Both the position numbers and the translations under genes were made by a program. Below the pieces are notes generated by a model. That model did not search any database, had not been told where the DNA came from, and saw only the letters and a list, made by a program, of their open reading frames with translations. Shown piece after piece: positions 1-8,675 of a stretch of 19,313 nt of DNA. Position 1 is the stretch's first letter, and the number at the start of each line of letters is the position of its first letter. Source of the stretch: an uncultured Lachnospiraceae bacterium (GTDB lineage Bacteria; Bacillota; Clostridia; Lachnospirales; Lachnospiraceae); assembly GCA_902803155.1 (NCBI GenBank), contig CADCOU010000082.1, forward strand, positions 1 to 19,313, written 5' to 3'.

Positions 1-21
1 TAATGCTATATAAGTGACAGG

Positions 22-59
22 ATGACAGGGCGGAATCTTTCTGATTCCCGTCCTGTCAT
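22..59 (+). terminator. Strong hairpin upstream of oppB, likely terminator or mRNA-stabilising stem
   Basis: Positions 22-37 pair with 43-59 to give about 16 base pairs with one G-U pair, one bulged C (47) and a 5-nt loop. The downstream stretch is only TTTCAT, so it lacks the long T-run of a textbook intrinsic terminator. Its place before oppB suggests it follows the gene for the binding protein (not in the window). There it would attenuate readthrough or protect the upstream mRNA 3' end. Confidence 0.6.
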
Positions 60-93
60 GTTTCATAAATAAGTCACTGGAATCTGTCTGCCG

Positions 94-119
94 GGATCTG
101 CCTTTGACAAGGCAGATCC
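94..119 (+). promoter_or_regulatory. Perfect 9-bp inverted repeat in the oppB leader
   Basis: GGATCTGCC (94-102) and GGCAGATCC (111-119) form a perfect 9-bp stem with an 8-nt loop, ending six bases before the oppB ribosome binding site (GGAGGA, 125-130). It has no T-tract. It could be an RNA-processing or attenuation element that lowers permease expression relative to an upstream binding protein, or an operator. The TTGACA at 104-109 lies in its loop but has no matching -10 box. Confidence 0.5.
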
Positions 120-133
120 TGGGCGGAGGAAAG

Positions 134-1135
134 ATGGTAGGAGTCATGCTGAAATATACAATAAAACGTATTCTGTACAGTATCCTGATCTTATTCTTTA
201 TCATGTTCATCATCTATGTGCTGATGTATAACATGCCGTCCGGATACATTGAAACAAAGGCAAGAGAGCTTGCCTCCAGGCCGGGTGCGACGAAGAGCTA
301 CGCTGAGTGGCTCGCGGATCTTAACGCTCAGTATGGAATGAACAAGGGCGTTGTCGCCGGATACATCACCTGGCTGAAGAGCGCACTTACTGGAAACTGG
401 GGAGACAGCTGGTCCTGGACGATCCCCGTAACAAAAGAATTCCAGAATACAGTATGGTACAGTTTCATTCTGGGACTGGTCTCTTTTATCATGGAGATCC
501 TCATCGCGATTCCCCTTGGCATCAGCGCCGCAAGAAAGCAGTACAGCTTCACGGACTATGCCACCACGGTGATTGCCATGGTCTGCATATCCATGCCGAC
601 CTTCTTCCTTGCCACACTGCTGAAGTACATATTCTCGGTGAAACTGGGGTGGTTTGACTTAAGCGGCATGCAGGGCCGCAACTATATGAATCTCTCTGAT
701 GTCGGAAAGTTTCTGGATGTGGCGAAGCACTTCGTGCTTCCCGCCCTCACCCTGACGATCATCAGTATAGGAAGCCTGATGCGTTACACGAGGACCAACA
801 TGCTGGAGGTCCTCAGCGCCGACTATATCCGGACTGCCAGAGCCAAGGGCGTCCCGGAGAAGAGAGTCATCAACCATCACGCATTCCGCAATACGCTGAT
901 CCCGCTGGTGACAACGCTGGGCGGTTCGCTGCCTTCCCTGTTCGCCGGAGCACTGATCACCGAGACGCTGTTCTCCATCCGGGGAATCGGCAATGCGTCG
1001 TATACATCCATGATACAAGGCGACATTCCTTTTATCATGTTCTATCTTTCTTTCATTTCCATACTGACACTGCTGGGCAACCTGATCTCGGACCTCCTGT
1101 ATGCGGTGGTGGATCCCCGCGTACGGCTGAGTTAG
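134..1135 (+). CDS. oppB: Oligopeptide ABC transporter permease OppB
   Basis: Inner-membrane permease subunit of a peptide importer; with OppC it forms the translocation channel driven by OppD/OppF. The 333-residue product has an N-terminal helix (about 10-32), several further hydrophobic segments and the EAA-type coupling loop around residues 230-257 (DYIRTARAKG...). It ends with the family-typical VVDPRVRLS. The length is normal for OppB/DppB. The start at 134 is chosen because GGAGGA at 125-130 precedes it. ATG at 146 (MLKYTIKRIL, a common OppB start) is the alternative, and the longer in-frame TTG at 104 has no support. A 16-nt gap separates it from oppC. Opp, Dpp and App permeases cannot be told apart from the permease alone. 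Confidence 0.93.
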   Translation: MVGVMLKYTIKRILYSILILFFIMFIIYVLMYNMPSGYIETKARELASRPGATKSYAEWLADLNAQYGMNKGVVAGYITWLKSALTGNWGDSWSWTIPVTKEFQNTVWYSFILGLVSFIMEILIAIPLGISAARKQYSFTDYATTVIAMVCISMPTFFLATLLKYIFSVKLGWFDLSGMQGRNYMNLSDVGKFLDVAKHFVLPALTLTIISIGSLMRYTRTNMLEVLSADYIRTARAKGVPEKRVINHHAFRNTLIPLVTTLGGSLPSLFAGALITETLFSIRGIGNASYTSMIQGDIPFIMFYLSFISILTLLGNLISDLLYAVVDPRVRLS

Positions 1136-1151
1136 AAAGGGGGGCTGCACT

Positions 1152-3221
1152 GTGTCAAGTTACAATCTGAATGAAGTCCTCAAAGCAAGAAATGCAAAGA
1201 AACACATGTCCGGGACATCACAGGCTGAGGATTCGACTCACGGCCAGCAGATGGATCTCGGAGACGTGAGCCGTGTGAAAGTCCTCTCCCCGGGAAGGCA
1301 GGTGTTCAAACGCTTTATCCGGAACAGGCTGGCCGTGTTCGGATCGGTCACCCTGATCATACTGTTCCTGTTCTCCTTCTTCGGACCGCTGTTTTATCCC
1401 TACGGGCAGAAACAGATCTTCTACACCTATGACTACCAGAACGTGAACTATGCGCTGGCCAAGGAGAATACCGGGTTCAACGGGTATGACGTGGACAGTT
1501 CGCTTACGGTGGAGCGCAGCGTGGTAAACGCCATGAACAGCACCATCAAGAAGATGATCGCCCAGGATGCGGATGAGCAGACGATCGTGGGTGAGGAAGG
1601 AAACTACCGCGTTAATAAGATCGCTCCCGGCGTATATACCCTGTCGGCGCTGGATCTGGAACAGGTCTGCAGCATCGGCTCCGCTGAGGTGAAAGTGGGA
1701 ACTTACTCCATGCTGGGCAAGAGCTTTGACTTTGAAGGTGAGGAGATTCCGGGCCTGGCAGATGCTGCGGCAGGGTCCGTAAAAGGAGCGTCCGGTTCCT
1801 TTGAGGCGGACGGGAAGACCTATACTTTCACAAAGGGTGATAAACCCAAGACTTTCGATGTCTACACACAGATGGACGGCGTCATTTACACCGGGGAAGC
1901 GATGGACGAATCCTTCGGAGAAGCTGCAAACGCCGCGGTGGAAGGAGGGCTGTCATCATTTGAGTGGGACGGAAGGACATTTACGCTGGTCCAGGGGTCC
2001 CAGAAAACCGATATATATGAAGCCGGAGAGGCAGCTGTTGCGAAGGTCTTCACCAACTATACGCTGGATACTTACGAGACCGGTATGAAGGTGTCCGACG
2101 ACTTCCGCCCTGCAGCACTGATGGCGGCTGCCGGAGACGGGACATTTACCGCCGGCGGTGAGGAATTCACGATAGAAGAGAAGGACGGGGAGCTGGTGAT
2201 CTCCACAGCTGACGGGAACGAGTACGCGGAATTCAACCCGTTCTCGGTCCGCAGGTATTCCGGAGAGGACACCATGGCTTACGACCTGAAGAAAGCCATC
2301 TCCCTCAAAGTGCAGGAGATGCTGCAGGAAGGAAGCAAGACAGCGGAGATGACGGCACAGCTTCCCCTGCAGGGTGAAAACGGAGCCTACCAGACAGACG
2401 AGGACGGGAATTATGTGCTCGAAGAGACGCAGATGAAGATCACGCAGCGTCTGGAAGGCGAATATGTGATCAACTGCGACCAGATCAACTTTGTGATCGA
2501 CCGGTTCGCGGCGCCTTCTGCCAAACACATCCTGGGAACGGACGGCGACGGCTTTGACGAGCTGGCCCGCGTGATGTACGGCGGCCGCAGCTCCCTGATG
2601 GTCGGATTCATCGTCGTCATCATAGAGTCTGTGATCGGCGTGATCATGGGCGGCCTGGCCGGGTACTTCGGCGGCTGGGTAGACAACCTGATCATGCGTC
2701 TTGTGGATATATTCTACTGTCTGCCTTATCTTCCGATCATGATCATCCTCGGCGCCATGATGGATGCGATCCGTCTGGATACCTACATACGTCTGATGGT
2801 CATGATGGCAGCTCTCGGACTCATGGGCTGGGCCGGCGTGGCCAGGATGGTCCGCGGACAGATCCTGTCCCTGAGGGAGCAGGAGTTCATGGTGGCCACC
2901 GAGGCTACTGGCATCCGTATCAAGGACCGTATCTTCAAGCATCTTATACCCAACGTCATGCCTCAGCTGATCGTCATCTCGACCATGAGCCTGGGCGGCG
3001 TCATCATCACGGAGTCGACCCTGTCCTTCCTGGGACTGGGCGTCAAGCATCCGCTTGCGACCTGGGGGACTATTATCAACTCGGTATCCTCCGCATCGGC
3101 GATGGCGCATTACGCACATATCTGGATTCCTGTAGGTCTGCTGATCTGCTTTACCGTTATCGCATTCAATTTCGTCGGTGACGGTCTCAGAGACGCCTAC
3201 GATCCGAAATCGAAACGATAG
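1152..3221 (+). CDS. oppC: Oligopeptide ABC transporter permease OppC with a large extracytoplasmic insertion
   Basis: Second permease subunit of the importer. The 689-residue product is more than twice the usual OppC length (about 300). Residues 1-63 are a hydrophilic cytoplasmic N-terminus and 64-88 form the first membrane helix. The conserved permease core resumes near residue 452 (AKHILGTDGDGFDELARVMY) and includes the EAA loop near 577-601. The extra residues 90-450 contain no hydrophobic helix, so they should lie outside the membrane. They hold three diverged repeats of roughly 55-60 residues centred on FEADGKTYTF (217-226), FEWDGRTFTL (270-279) and FTAGGEEFTI (332-341). The reading frame is open throughout, so this is an insertion rather than a fusion artefact. 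It starts with GTG behind AAAGGGGGG. Confidence 0.93.
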   Translation: MSSYNLNEVLKARNAKKHMSGTSQAEDSTHGQQMDLGDVSRVKVLSPGRQVFKRFIRNRLAVFGSVTLIILFLFSFFGPLFYPYGQKQIFYTYDYQNVNYALAKENTGFNGYDVDSSLTVERSVVNAMNSTIKKMIAQDADEQTIVGEEGNYRVNKIAPGVYTLSALDLEQVCSIGSAEVKVGTYSMLGKSFDFEGEEIPGLADAAAGSVKGASGSFEADGKTYTFTKGDKPKTFDVYTQMDGVIYTGEAMDESFGEAANAAVEGGLSSFEWDGRTFTLVQGSQKTDIYEAGEAAVAKVFTNYTLDTYETGMKVSDDFRPAALMAAAGDGTFTAGGEEFTIEEKDGELVISTADGNEYAEFNPFSVRRYSGEDTMAYDLKKAISLKVQEMLQEGSKTAEMTAQLPLQGENGAYQTDEDGNYVLEETQMKITQRLEGEYVINCDQINFVIDRFAAPSAKHILGTDGDGFDELARVMYGGRSSLMVGFIVVIIESVIGVIMGGLAGYFGGWVDNLIMRLVDIFYCLPYLPIMIILGAMMDAIRLDTYIRLMVMMAALGLMGWAGVARMVRGQILSLREQEFMVATEATGIRIKDRIFKHLIPNVMPQLIVISTMSLGGVIITESTLSFLGLGVKHPLATWGTIINSVSSASAMAHYAHIWIPVGLLICFTVIAFNFVGDGLRDAYDPKSKR

Positions 3222-3233
3222 GGGGGAGAGGCT

Positions 3234-4418
3234 ATGGCAGAAAACAAGAAATCATCCTATATATCGGGCAAGGAATCCCGCAGGATCACCAGATTCAACC
3301 GGCGCGTCACGAAGAAGCTTGAGAAAGAGCGTGCTGACGCCAACAAGGATCCGAAGCTCTATACGACGGCCATGAAGGATCCGGACAACATCGTGGAATT
3401 TGACAATGTCTGCACCTATTTCTTCTCCGACGTAGGCGTGGTGCGCGCCGTGGACGGCGTAAACTTCAACGTCCCGAAGCATTCCACTGTCGGGATCGTA
3501 GGTGAGTCCGGCTGCGGCAAATCGGTCACGAGCCTGTCCCTGATGCAGCTGCTTGCCAGACCGGCAGGACAGACCGTAGGCGGAGAGATCCGCTTCAACC
3601 GCGGGGACGGGACTGCGTACAACATCGTCAATACGCCCAACGCCATCATGGAGAAGATCCGCGGAGACCAGATCTCCATGATCTTCCAGGAACCCATGAC
3701 GGCGCTTAACCCGGTGTTCCGCATAGGCGAACAGATCAACGAAGTGATCGAGCTGCACAATCCGGGCATGTCCGAGGCGGACGTGAAGGCACGTACCCTG
3801 GAGATGCTGGATATGGTGGGGATCGCCAACAAGGAGGGCGTCTACTCCATGTATCCCCATGAGCTCTCCGGCGGTATGCGCCAGAGGATCTGCATCGCCA
3901 TCGCGCTGGCCTGTTCGCCGACCCTGATCATTGCCGACGAGCCGACGACCGCACTGGACGTGACGATCCAGGCACAGATCCTGGATCTGCTCCAGAATCT
4001 GAAGGACAAACTCAATTCCTCCATCATGCTGATCACCCATGATCTTGGCGTGGTCGCCGGCATGGCGGACTACGTCGTAGTCATGTACGCGGGGCGCGTG
4101 GTGGAAAAAGGAACGGCGGATGAGATTTTCCATCATCCGTGCCACCCGTATACCATCGGCCTGATGCGGTCGAAGCCCGTGGTGGGACAGAAGGTAGACG
4201 AACTGTATAACATCCCGGGCAGCGTACCCAACCCGGTAGCCATGCCCGACTACTGTTATTTCCGTGACCGCTGCGAGATGCACTGTGACCGCTGCAGCGG
4301 GAAGTATCCGGCGGAGGTGCGCCTGAGCGACACCCACGTCGTATCCTGCTACCGGTACTACGATGAAGGAGAAGTGCTCGGTCAGCCGAAATCTGTGAAT
4401 GTGGAGGATTTGCTGTGA
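3234..4418 (+). CDS. oppD: Oligopeptide ABC transporter ATP-binding protein OppD
   Basis: Cytoplasmic ATPase that partners OppF to power peptide import. The 394-residue product shows Walker A GESGCGKS (90-97), a Q-loop FQEP (151-154), signature LSGGMRQR (211-218), Walker B LIIADE (231-236) and switch His269. A C-terminal oligopeptide-transporter domain carries Cys341, Cys347, Cys351 and Cys354; such Cys clusters bind a 4Fe-4S centre in some DppD-type ATPases. A basic extension of about 50 residues precedes the ABC core, longer than in most OppD. It starts with ATG after GGGGGGAGAGG, 12 nt past oppC, and its stop overlaps the oppF start. Confidence 0.95.
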   Translation: MAENKKSSYISGKESRRITRFNRRVTKKLEKERADANKDPKLYTTAMKDPDNIVEFDNVCTYFFSDVGVVRAVDGVNFNVPKHSTVGIVGESGCGKSVTSLSLMQLLARPAGQTVGGEIRFNRGDGTAYNIVNTPNAIMEKIRGDQISMIFQEPMTALNPVFRIGEQINEVIELHNPGMSEADVKARTLEMLDMVGIANKEGVYSMYPHELSGGMRQRICIAIALACSPTLIIADEPTTALDVTIQAQILDLLQNLKDKLNSSIMLITHDLGVVAGMADYVVVMYAGRVVEKGTADEIFHHPCHPYTIGLMRSKPVVGQKVDELYNIPGSVPNPVAMPDYCYFRDRCEMHCDRCSGKYPAEVRLSDTHVVSCYRYYDEGEVLGQPKSVNVEDLL

Positions 4419-5482
4419 TGGATGAAATGAAGAGAAACGAAACACAGACGGCTTCCACGGTACAGGGAACTTTCACTGCCGAAGCCGACAAAAAGGGCGG
4501 ACCGGATTCGGACAACATTCTGGAAGTCAGGAACCTGGTGAAGTACTTCCCCATCAAGTCCAGCTTCTTCAAACGGACCATCGGCAATGTCAAGGCGGTG
4601 GACGGCGTCAGCTTCAACATCAGGCGAAGGACGACCATGGGACTCGTCGGAGAGTCCGGCTGCGGCAAATCCACGTGCGGACGTACGATACTGCGCCTTC
4701 TGGAGAAGACCTCCGGGGACGTGATCTTTGACGGGCAGGATGTATTTGCCCTGAGCAAGGAACAACTCCGGAAGCTCCGCCCCAGGATGCAGCTGGTATT
4801 CCAGGACCCGTATTCCTCCCTCTCGCCCAGGCTTCCTGTCGGTGAGATCATAGGGGAGGCAGTCCGGGAACATAAGATCGTCGATCCTTCCGAATTCGAC
4901 GATTACATCAGCCGCGTAATGGACGTGTGCGGGCTTCCTTCCTATTACAAGGAGCGGTATCCGCATGAATTCTCGGGCGGACAGCGGCAGAGGATCTGCA
5001 TCGCCCGCGCGCTTGCGCTGGCGCCGGACTTCATCGTCTGCGACGAGCCGGTATCCGCACTGGACGTCTCCATCCAGGCGCAGATCATCAACCTGCTCAT
5101 GCCGCTGCAGAAGGACTTCGGACTGACGTACCTGTTCATTTCCCATGATCTCTCCGTGGTGGAGCATATCTCTGATACGGTAGGAGTCATGTACCTCGGG
5201 AACATGGTAGAGTACGCCGAGACCGAAAAGATCTATGCCAAACCGCTGCATCCGTACACGAAGGCGCTGTTCTCTGCGATCCCGATCCCGGATCCGGACG
5301 TCAGACCGGAGAGGATCATCCTGAAGGGCAGTATCCCCAGTCCGGCAAACCCGCCGGCAGGCTGCAAGTTCAACACCCGCTGCGAGCAGTGTATGGAGAT
5401 CTGTAAGAATAAGGTGCCAGAGTGGAAGGAAGTCGAACCCGGCCACTTCTGCGCATGTCATCTGTACAGCGAATCAGTTTAA
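4418..5482 (+). CDS. oppF: Oligopeptide ABC transporter ATP-binding protein OppF
   Basis: Second cytoplasmic ATPase of the importer. Numbering from ATG 4418 (354 residues): Walker A GESGCGKST (78-86), Q-loop FQDP (128-131), signature FSGGQRQR (185-192), Walker B FIVCDE (205-210), switch His243. The C-terminal oligopeptide-transporter domain has Cys316, Cys322, Cys325 and Cys329, again compatible with an iron-sulfur site. The oppD stop TGA (4416-4418) overlaps this ATG, and GGAGGA at 4403-4408 gives good spacing, pointing to translational coupling. GTG at 4415, one codon earlier, is an equally possible start. This is the last gene of the opp operon. Confidence 0.95.
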   Translation: MDEMKRNETQTASTVQGTFTAEADKKGGPDSDNILEVRNLVKYFPIKSSFFKRTIGNVKAVDGVSFNIRRRTTMGLVGESGCGKSTCGRTILRLLEKTSGDVIFDGQDVFALSKEQLRKLRPRMQLVFQDPYSSLSPRLPVGEIIGEAVREHKIVDPSEFDDYISRVMDVCGLPSYYKERYPHEFSGGQRQRICIARALALAPDFIVCDEPVSALDVSIQAQIINLLMPLQKDFGLTYLFISHDLSVVEHISDTVGVMYLGNMVEYAETEKIYAKPLHPYTKALFSAIPIPDPDVRPERIILKGSIPSPANPPAGCKFNTRCEQCMEICKNKVPEWKEVEPGHFCACHLYSESV

Positions 5483-5492
5483 CTGCACATAC

Positions 5493-5535
5493 GCCCGAAG
5501 CGAACGTTTCCTGCCCGGATACGTGCGCTTCGGGC
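5493..5535 (+). terminator. Hairpin after oppF, possible terminator
   Basis: GCCCGAAGCG (5493-5502) and CGCTTCGGGC (5526-5535) form a perfect 10-bp stem, extended by ACG/CGT (5504-5506 with 5522-5524) across one mismatch. The trailing sequence TGCTTCGTTC is only moderately T-rich, so termination may be partial. It occupies most of the 80-bp gap between oppF and the first TIR gene and leaves no room for a promoter downstream of it. Confidence 0.6.
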
Positions 5536-5562
5536 TGCTTCGTTCTATGAAAGGGATCAGGG

Positions 5563-8112
5563 ATGGTTCAGTATCTGACCAGGACAGGGACACTTACAGG
5601 TGTCATGCCGAAGCTTTACATAAGCTGTCATCCGGATGACTACGAACTGCATTTCAGGACGCTGTGTTCAGATATCTTTGCAGTTCAGGAGAACTGTGCC
5701 ATTTTCTACGAGGATGATCCGTCAGCGGATTACAGTGAAGAGGAGCTGCAGGAGAATCTCGGTGAGATGAGGCTGCTTGCGGTTCCTGTAACACAGAGAC
5801 TGCTGATGCAGCAGAGCAGGGCACTGGATAAGGAGATCCCCTTTGCCGTAAGGAACAGCATTCCCATTCTGCCTGTCCTGATGGAGGAGGACGATTCGGG
5901 AAGGCTGATTGATACTTTCAACAACACGCCTGTGTTCGCCGGCCTGCAGTTTCTGAACCGGTATGACAAGGACAGCACTGCGCTGCGGTACGAGGACAAG
6001 CTAAAGGTATTTCTCAAATCTGTTCTCATAAGTGAAGAAGAGGTAAAGAAGATCCATGATGAATTCTCATCAAAGATCTTCCTGAGCTACCGGAAGAAAG
6101 ACAGAGCGTCCGCACAGGAGCTTATGAAAAAGATCCACAGGGTGGACGTCTGCAGGGATACGGCGATCTGGTATGATGAATATCTGATCCCGGGCGAATC
6201 GTTTGACACCAACATCATGCAGGCTCTTGAGGACAGCGATGTATTTGTAATGAGTGTGTCCGGGGCATTTGAAGAGCCGGGCAATTATGTCGCGGATCAC
6301 GAGTATCCGGATGCGGTCAGAAAGAAAAAGCCGCTGATGGCCGCCAGGATGAAACATTTCAATCAGGAGTCACTGGACAATCTCGAAGTGTTATATCCGG
6401 GCATCAATACACTCCTGATCGATCCGGAGGATCAGGACAGCCTGGGTGTCACGCTCAGACAGCGCCTGACGGAGGATGCCGGGATAAAGGAAGATGCGCT
6501 TCTGAACAACGACGGAGAGCATTTGTATTATATTGCCCTTGCCTATAAGAACGGAGTACGGACGGTGGCTGATCCTTCCCGCGCCGCGGCGCTCTTTGCC
6601 CTGTCGGCGGAAAACGGCTGCTATGAGTCATATCTGAGAGTGATAAAAATGCACCGTATGGGAGACGGCATCCCGAAAGATTATGATGCCGCCCTGGAAT
6701 ACTGTGAGAAGGCGGAAAAGGCGCTGCAGCCGCTCGAAGGAAGCTCTGTGAGAACCGATAATGTCCTTGCGTCGGTATACGGCGAGAACGGACATATCTG
6801 CAGCGACCTGCAGCGCACGGATGATGTGCTCCGGTTTTATCAGAAAGAATACGAGCTGCGAAGACGAATGCATGTCATGTATGATGACGCGCCGGTCAGA
6901 GAATACTGCGAGAGTATGATATCTCTTGCATCCGTTCTGTTTGGTTCAGGCAGGTTTGAGGAGGCAAAGGCTGTTGCGGACGGATTTGCTTCAGACAGTA
7001 ATCTGATCATGGAGAACCCGAAGGAATCGGGTGAAGGCACGGAGGATGAGCTTACGATGCTTCGCATACAGGCACGCATGTGCAGCCTGATGTGCGCAAT
7101 ATACATCCAGCTCAAACAGCATACAGAAGTGCTTCACTATGCAGAACGGAATATAGAGGTATGTGAAAAGATTGAAGCTTTGACCGGATCGCCGAAGGAT
7201 CTGAAGTCTCTTGCGGATGCGTATCTGGGATATGCGGATTTTGTCCAGCTTCATGATATGCATAAGGCAAACCTCTATTTTGACAAGTATAATGAGATAC
7301 AGAAAAAGGTCGCAGAGTACGAGGTTGAGAGACCCCGGACGATATCGGATGCGATCGACATGCTCCGTATTGCCAATAATACCCTTTACCGGATCGCGGA
7401 AGGGGACACTTCCGCTCCGGACAGGGCAAAAGTTCTCTACAATGAAGTGCTGGAGATCTGCAGCGGCCTGATGGATGGCACAAGCAGGTATTCCGCGATG
7501 CTCCAGACAGTTATGGTGCACAGCCAGTTTGCAGATATTGAGCGGTTAATACAGCATTCAAACAGCGGGGCGCTGGAAGAATATCAGAAAGCACTTGATA
7601 TCTGCAGGGATATGGATAAAGAATTCCGGAATGATATCCAGGTCCTGCATCAGATGTCCGGACTGTATGACCAGATCGGTACGGTTTATTTCAATGCAGG
7701 CGACCTGACAAGTGCTACGGAATACTATACAGACGCTCTTGAGATCGATATGCGTGCGTCAAGGCTCAAAAAGGACCCGGGATCCATGCATAATCTTGCC
7801 AAAAGCTATATGAGGTGCGCGGAGATCAACAGGGAGCGCGGCCACCAGCCGGTGGCAGATGTCAATTACAGAAGCGCCCTGAAGATCCTGGAGCCCCTTA
7901 TACAGCAGACGGATGACTACAGGATTATCGAAGACTACGCCCTTGTCCTTCTCAGACTCGGGATGTCAGAGAGGCTGAAGACAGAACAGAGGCTCGATTA
8001 TTATAACAAATCCGCCGCGGTATATGAGCTTCTTATGAAAATGACAAATAATGCGGAGGAATATGTGAACAACCATCGCTATGTTCAGGCCCGGATTTCA
8101 GAGGTTTCATAA
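5563..8112 (+). CDS. Double-TIR, Sel1 and TPR repeat protein (849 aa)
   Basis: Two TIR-type domains head this protein. The N-terminal copy (about 16-107) is divergent: it opens with KLYISCHPDD and has candidate Glu91 in KEIPFAVRNSIPILPV. The second copy (about 170-262) is more typical: KIFLSYRKKD (171-180), the strand AIWYDEYLIPG (201-211) and candidate catalytic Glu247 in DHEYPDAV. Residues 322-386 look like two Sel1-type repeats, followed by a long helical TPR-like array to the end (for example 'YYTDALEID'). TIR domains of this kind are often NADases or signal-makers, and TPR/Sel1 arrays usually bind protein partners; enzymatic activity here is inference. There is no signal peptide or membrane helix. 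Start ATG follows AAAGGGATCAGGG. It is paralogous to the gene at 9809-12289 and opens the accessory island. Confidence 0.85.
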   Translation: MVQYLTRTGTLTGVMPKLYISCHPDDYELHFRTLCSDIFAVQENCAIFYEDDPSADYSEEELQENLGEMRLLAVPVTQRLLMQQSRALDKEIPFAVRNSIPILPVLMEEDDSGRLIDTFNNTPVFAGLQFLNRYDKDSTALRYEDKLKVFLKSVLISEEEVKKIHDEFSSKIFLSYRKKDRASAQELMKKIHRVDVCRDTAIWYDEYLIPGESFDTNIMQALEDSDVFVMSVSGAFEEPGNYVADHEYPDAVRKKKPLMAARMKHFNQESLDNLEVLYPGINTLLIDPEDQDSLGVTLRQRLTEDAGIKEDALLNNDGEHLYYIALAYKNGVRTVADPSRAAALFALSAENGCYESYLRVIKMHRMGDGIPKDYDAALEYCEKAEKALQPLEGSSVRTDNVLASVYGENGHICSDLQRTDDVLRFYQKEYELRRRMHVMYDDAPVREYCESMISLASVLFGSGRFEEAKAVADGFASDSNLIMENPKESGEGTEDELTMLRIQARMCSLMCAIYIQLKQHTEVLHYAERNIEVCEKIEALTGSPKDLKSLADAYLGYADFVQLHDMHKANLYFDKYNEIQKKVAEYEVERPRTISDAIDMLRIANNTLYRIAEGDTSAPDRAKVLYNEVLEICSGLMDGTSRYSAMLQTVMVHSQFADIERLIQHSNSGALEEYQKALDICRDMDKEFRNDIQVLHQMSGLYDQIGTVYFNAGDLTSATEYYTDALEIDMRASRLKKDPGSMHNLAKSYMRCAEINRERGHQPVADVNYRSALKILEPLIQQTDDYRIIEDYALVLLRLGMSERLKTEQRLDYYNKSAAVYELLMKMTNNAEEYVNNHRYVQARISEVS

Positions 8113-8162
8113 AGACGGTGTATTTATTTCCTGTTACCCATGCAAAAGAAAGGAGAGTAACC

Positions 8163-8636
8163 ATGTTCGAGAAATTTTTTAAGAAAAAGAAGAAAAAAGA
8201 AGAGGAGGTCCCGGTCGAGATGATCTTCACGGATTCCCCTTCTTTCCCCGGTTTCAAACAGAATCAGGACGGGACCTTCAGTTTTTCGCTTGACAGTGTC
8301 CCGAAGGAGGAGCCGAAACTCGTAACGGACAGACTCTATGTGATATCAAGGGGAAATATCGACCTGAAAGGCGCGCAGGATATCACAGTGCATGCCTCAC
8401 TGAAACATCCGGAATTCGCGGAATATCTGATTACGAATAAACATGTGGATCTGGTGTGGTGTTCTGCTTACCCGGACTCCCTGTTCGGAGATCATGAGCT
8501 GCCTGAACTGCTGATCGGATATATCAAACACTCGGAAGGGGATACCTACCTCAAGGGCGACAGCCAGCTGATCCCGATCGAAGGCAATAAAGACGGAGAC
8601 GACTATTACATCCTGATCAGCGTTCATATGGAATGA
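8163..8636 (+). CDS. Orphan protein with N-terminal lysine tract (157 aa)
   Basis: I do not recognise this family. The start at 8163 is chosen over an upstream in-frame GTG (8118) because AGGAG at 8151-8155 sits 7 nt before it. Residues 2-15 are extremely basic then acidic (MFEKFFKKKKKKEEE), which could contact membrane or nucleic acid. The rest (20-157) looks like a compact alpha/beta domain rich in beta-strand residues, with TDRLYVISRG near 55 and YYILISVHME at the end. There is no signal peptide or transmembrane helix. It lies 50 nt after the first TIR-TPR gene and 39 nt before the LRR gene, so it is most likely part of the same transcript. An internal ATG at 8220 preceded by AGGAGG could give a form without the lysine tract. 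Confidence 0.75.
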   Translation: MFEKFFKKKKKKEEEVPVEMIFTDSPSFPGFKQNQDGTFSFSLDSVPKEEPKLVTDRLYVISRGNIDLKGAQDITVHASLKHPEFAEYLITNKHVDLVWCSAYPDSLFGDHELPELLIGYIKHSEGDTYLKGDSQLIPIEGNKDGDDYYILISVHME

Positions 8637-8675
8637 CAGAACCGCTGACCGGAAATAAAAGAGCAGGAGGCCGGT

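Noticed and set aside
104..133. TTG at 104 as an upstream oppB start, and TTGACA at 104-109 as a -35 box
   Set aside because: The TTG lies in the loop of a hairpin with no ribosome site. No -10-like hexamer occurs 16-19 nt downstream of the TTGACA.
1956..3119. Minus-strand open frame of 387 codons opposite oppC
   Set aside because: It is antisense to the conserved permease core; the product is His/Asp-rich without domain features.
3252..4445. Minus-strand open frame of 397 codons opposite oppD
   Set aside because: The opposite strand encodes all ABC ATPase motifs. The antisense product is His/Val-rich low-quality sequence, as expected of a shadow frame in GC-rich DNA.
8191..8200. A-rich tract in the 157-aa gene as a programmed frameshift site
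   Set aside because: The run is not in the X-XXY-YYZ phase in the coding frame, and no useful alternative frame follows it.
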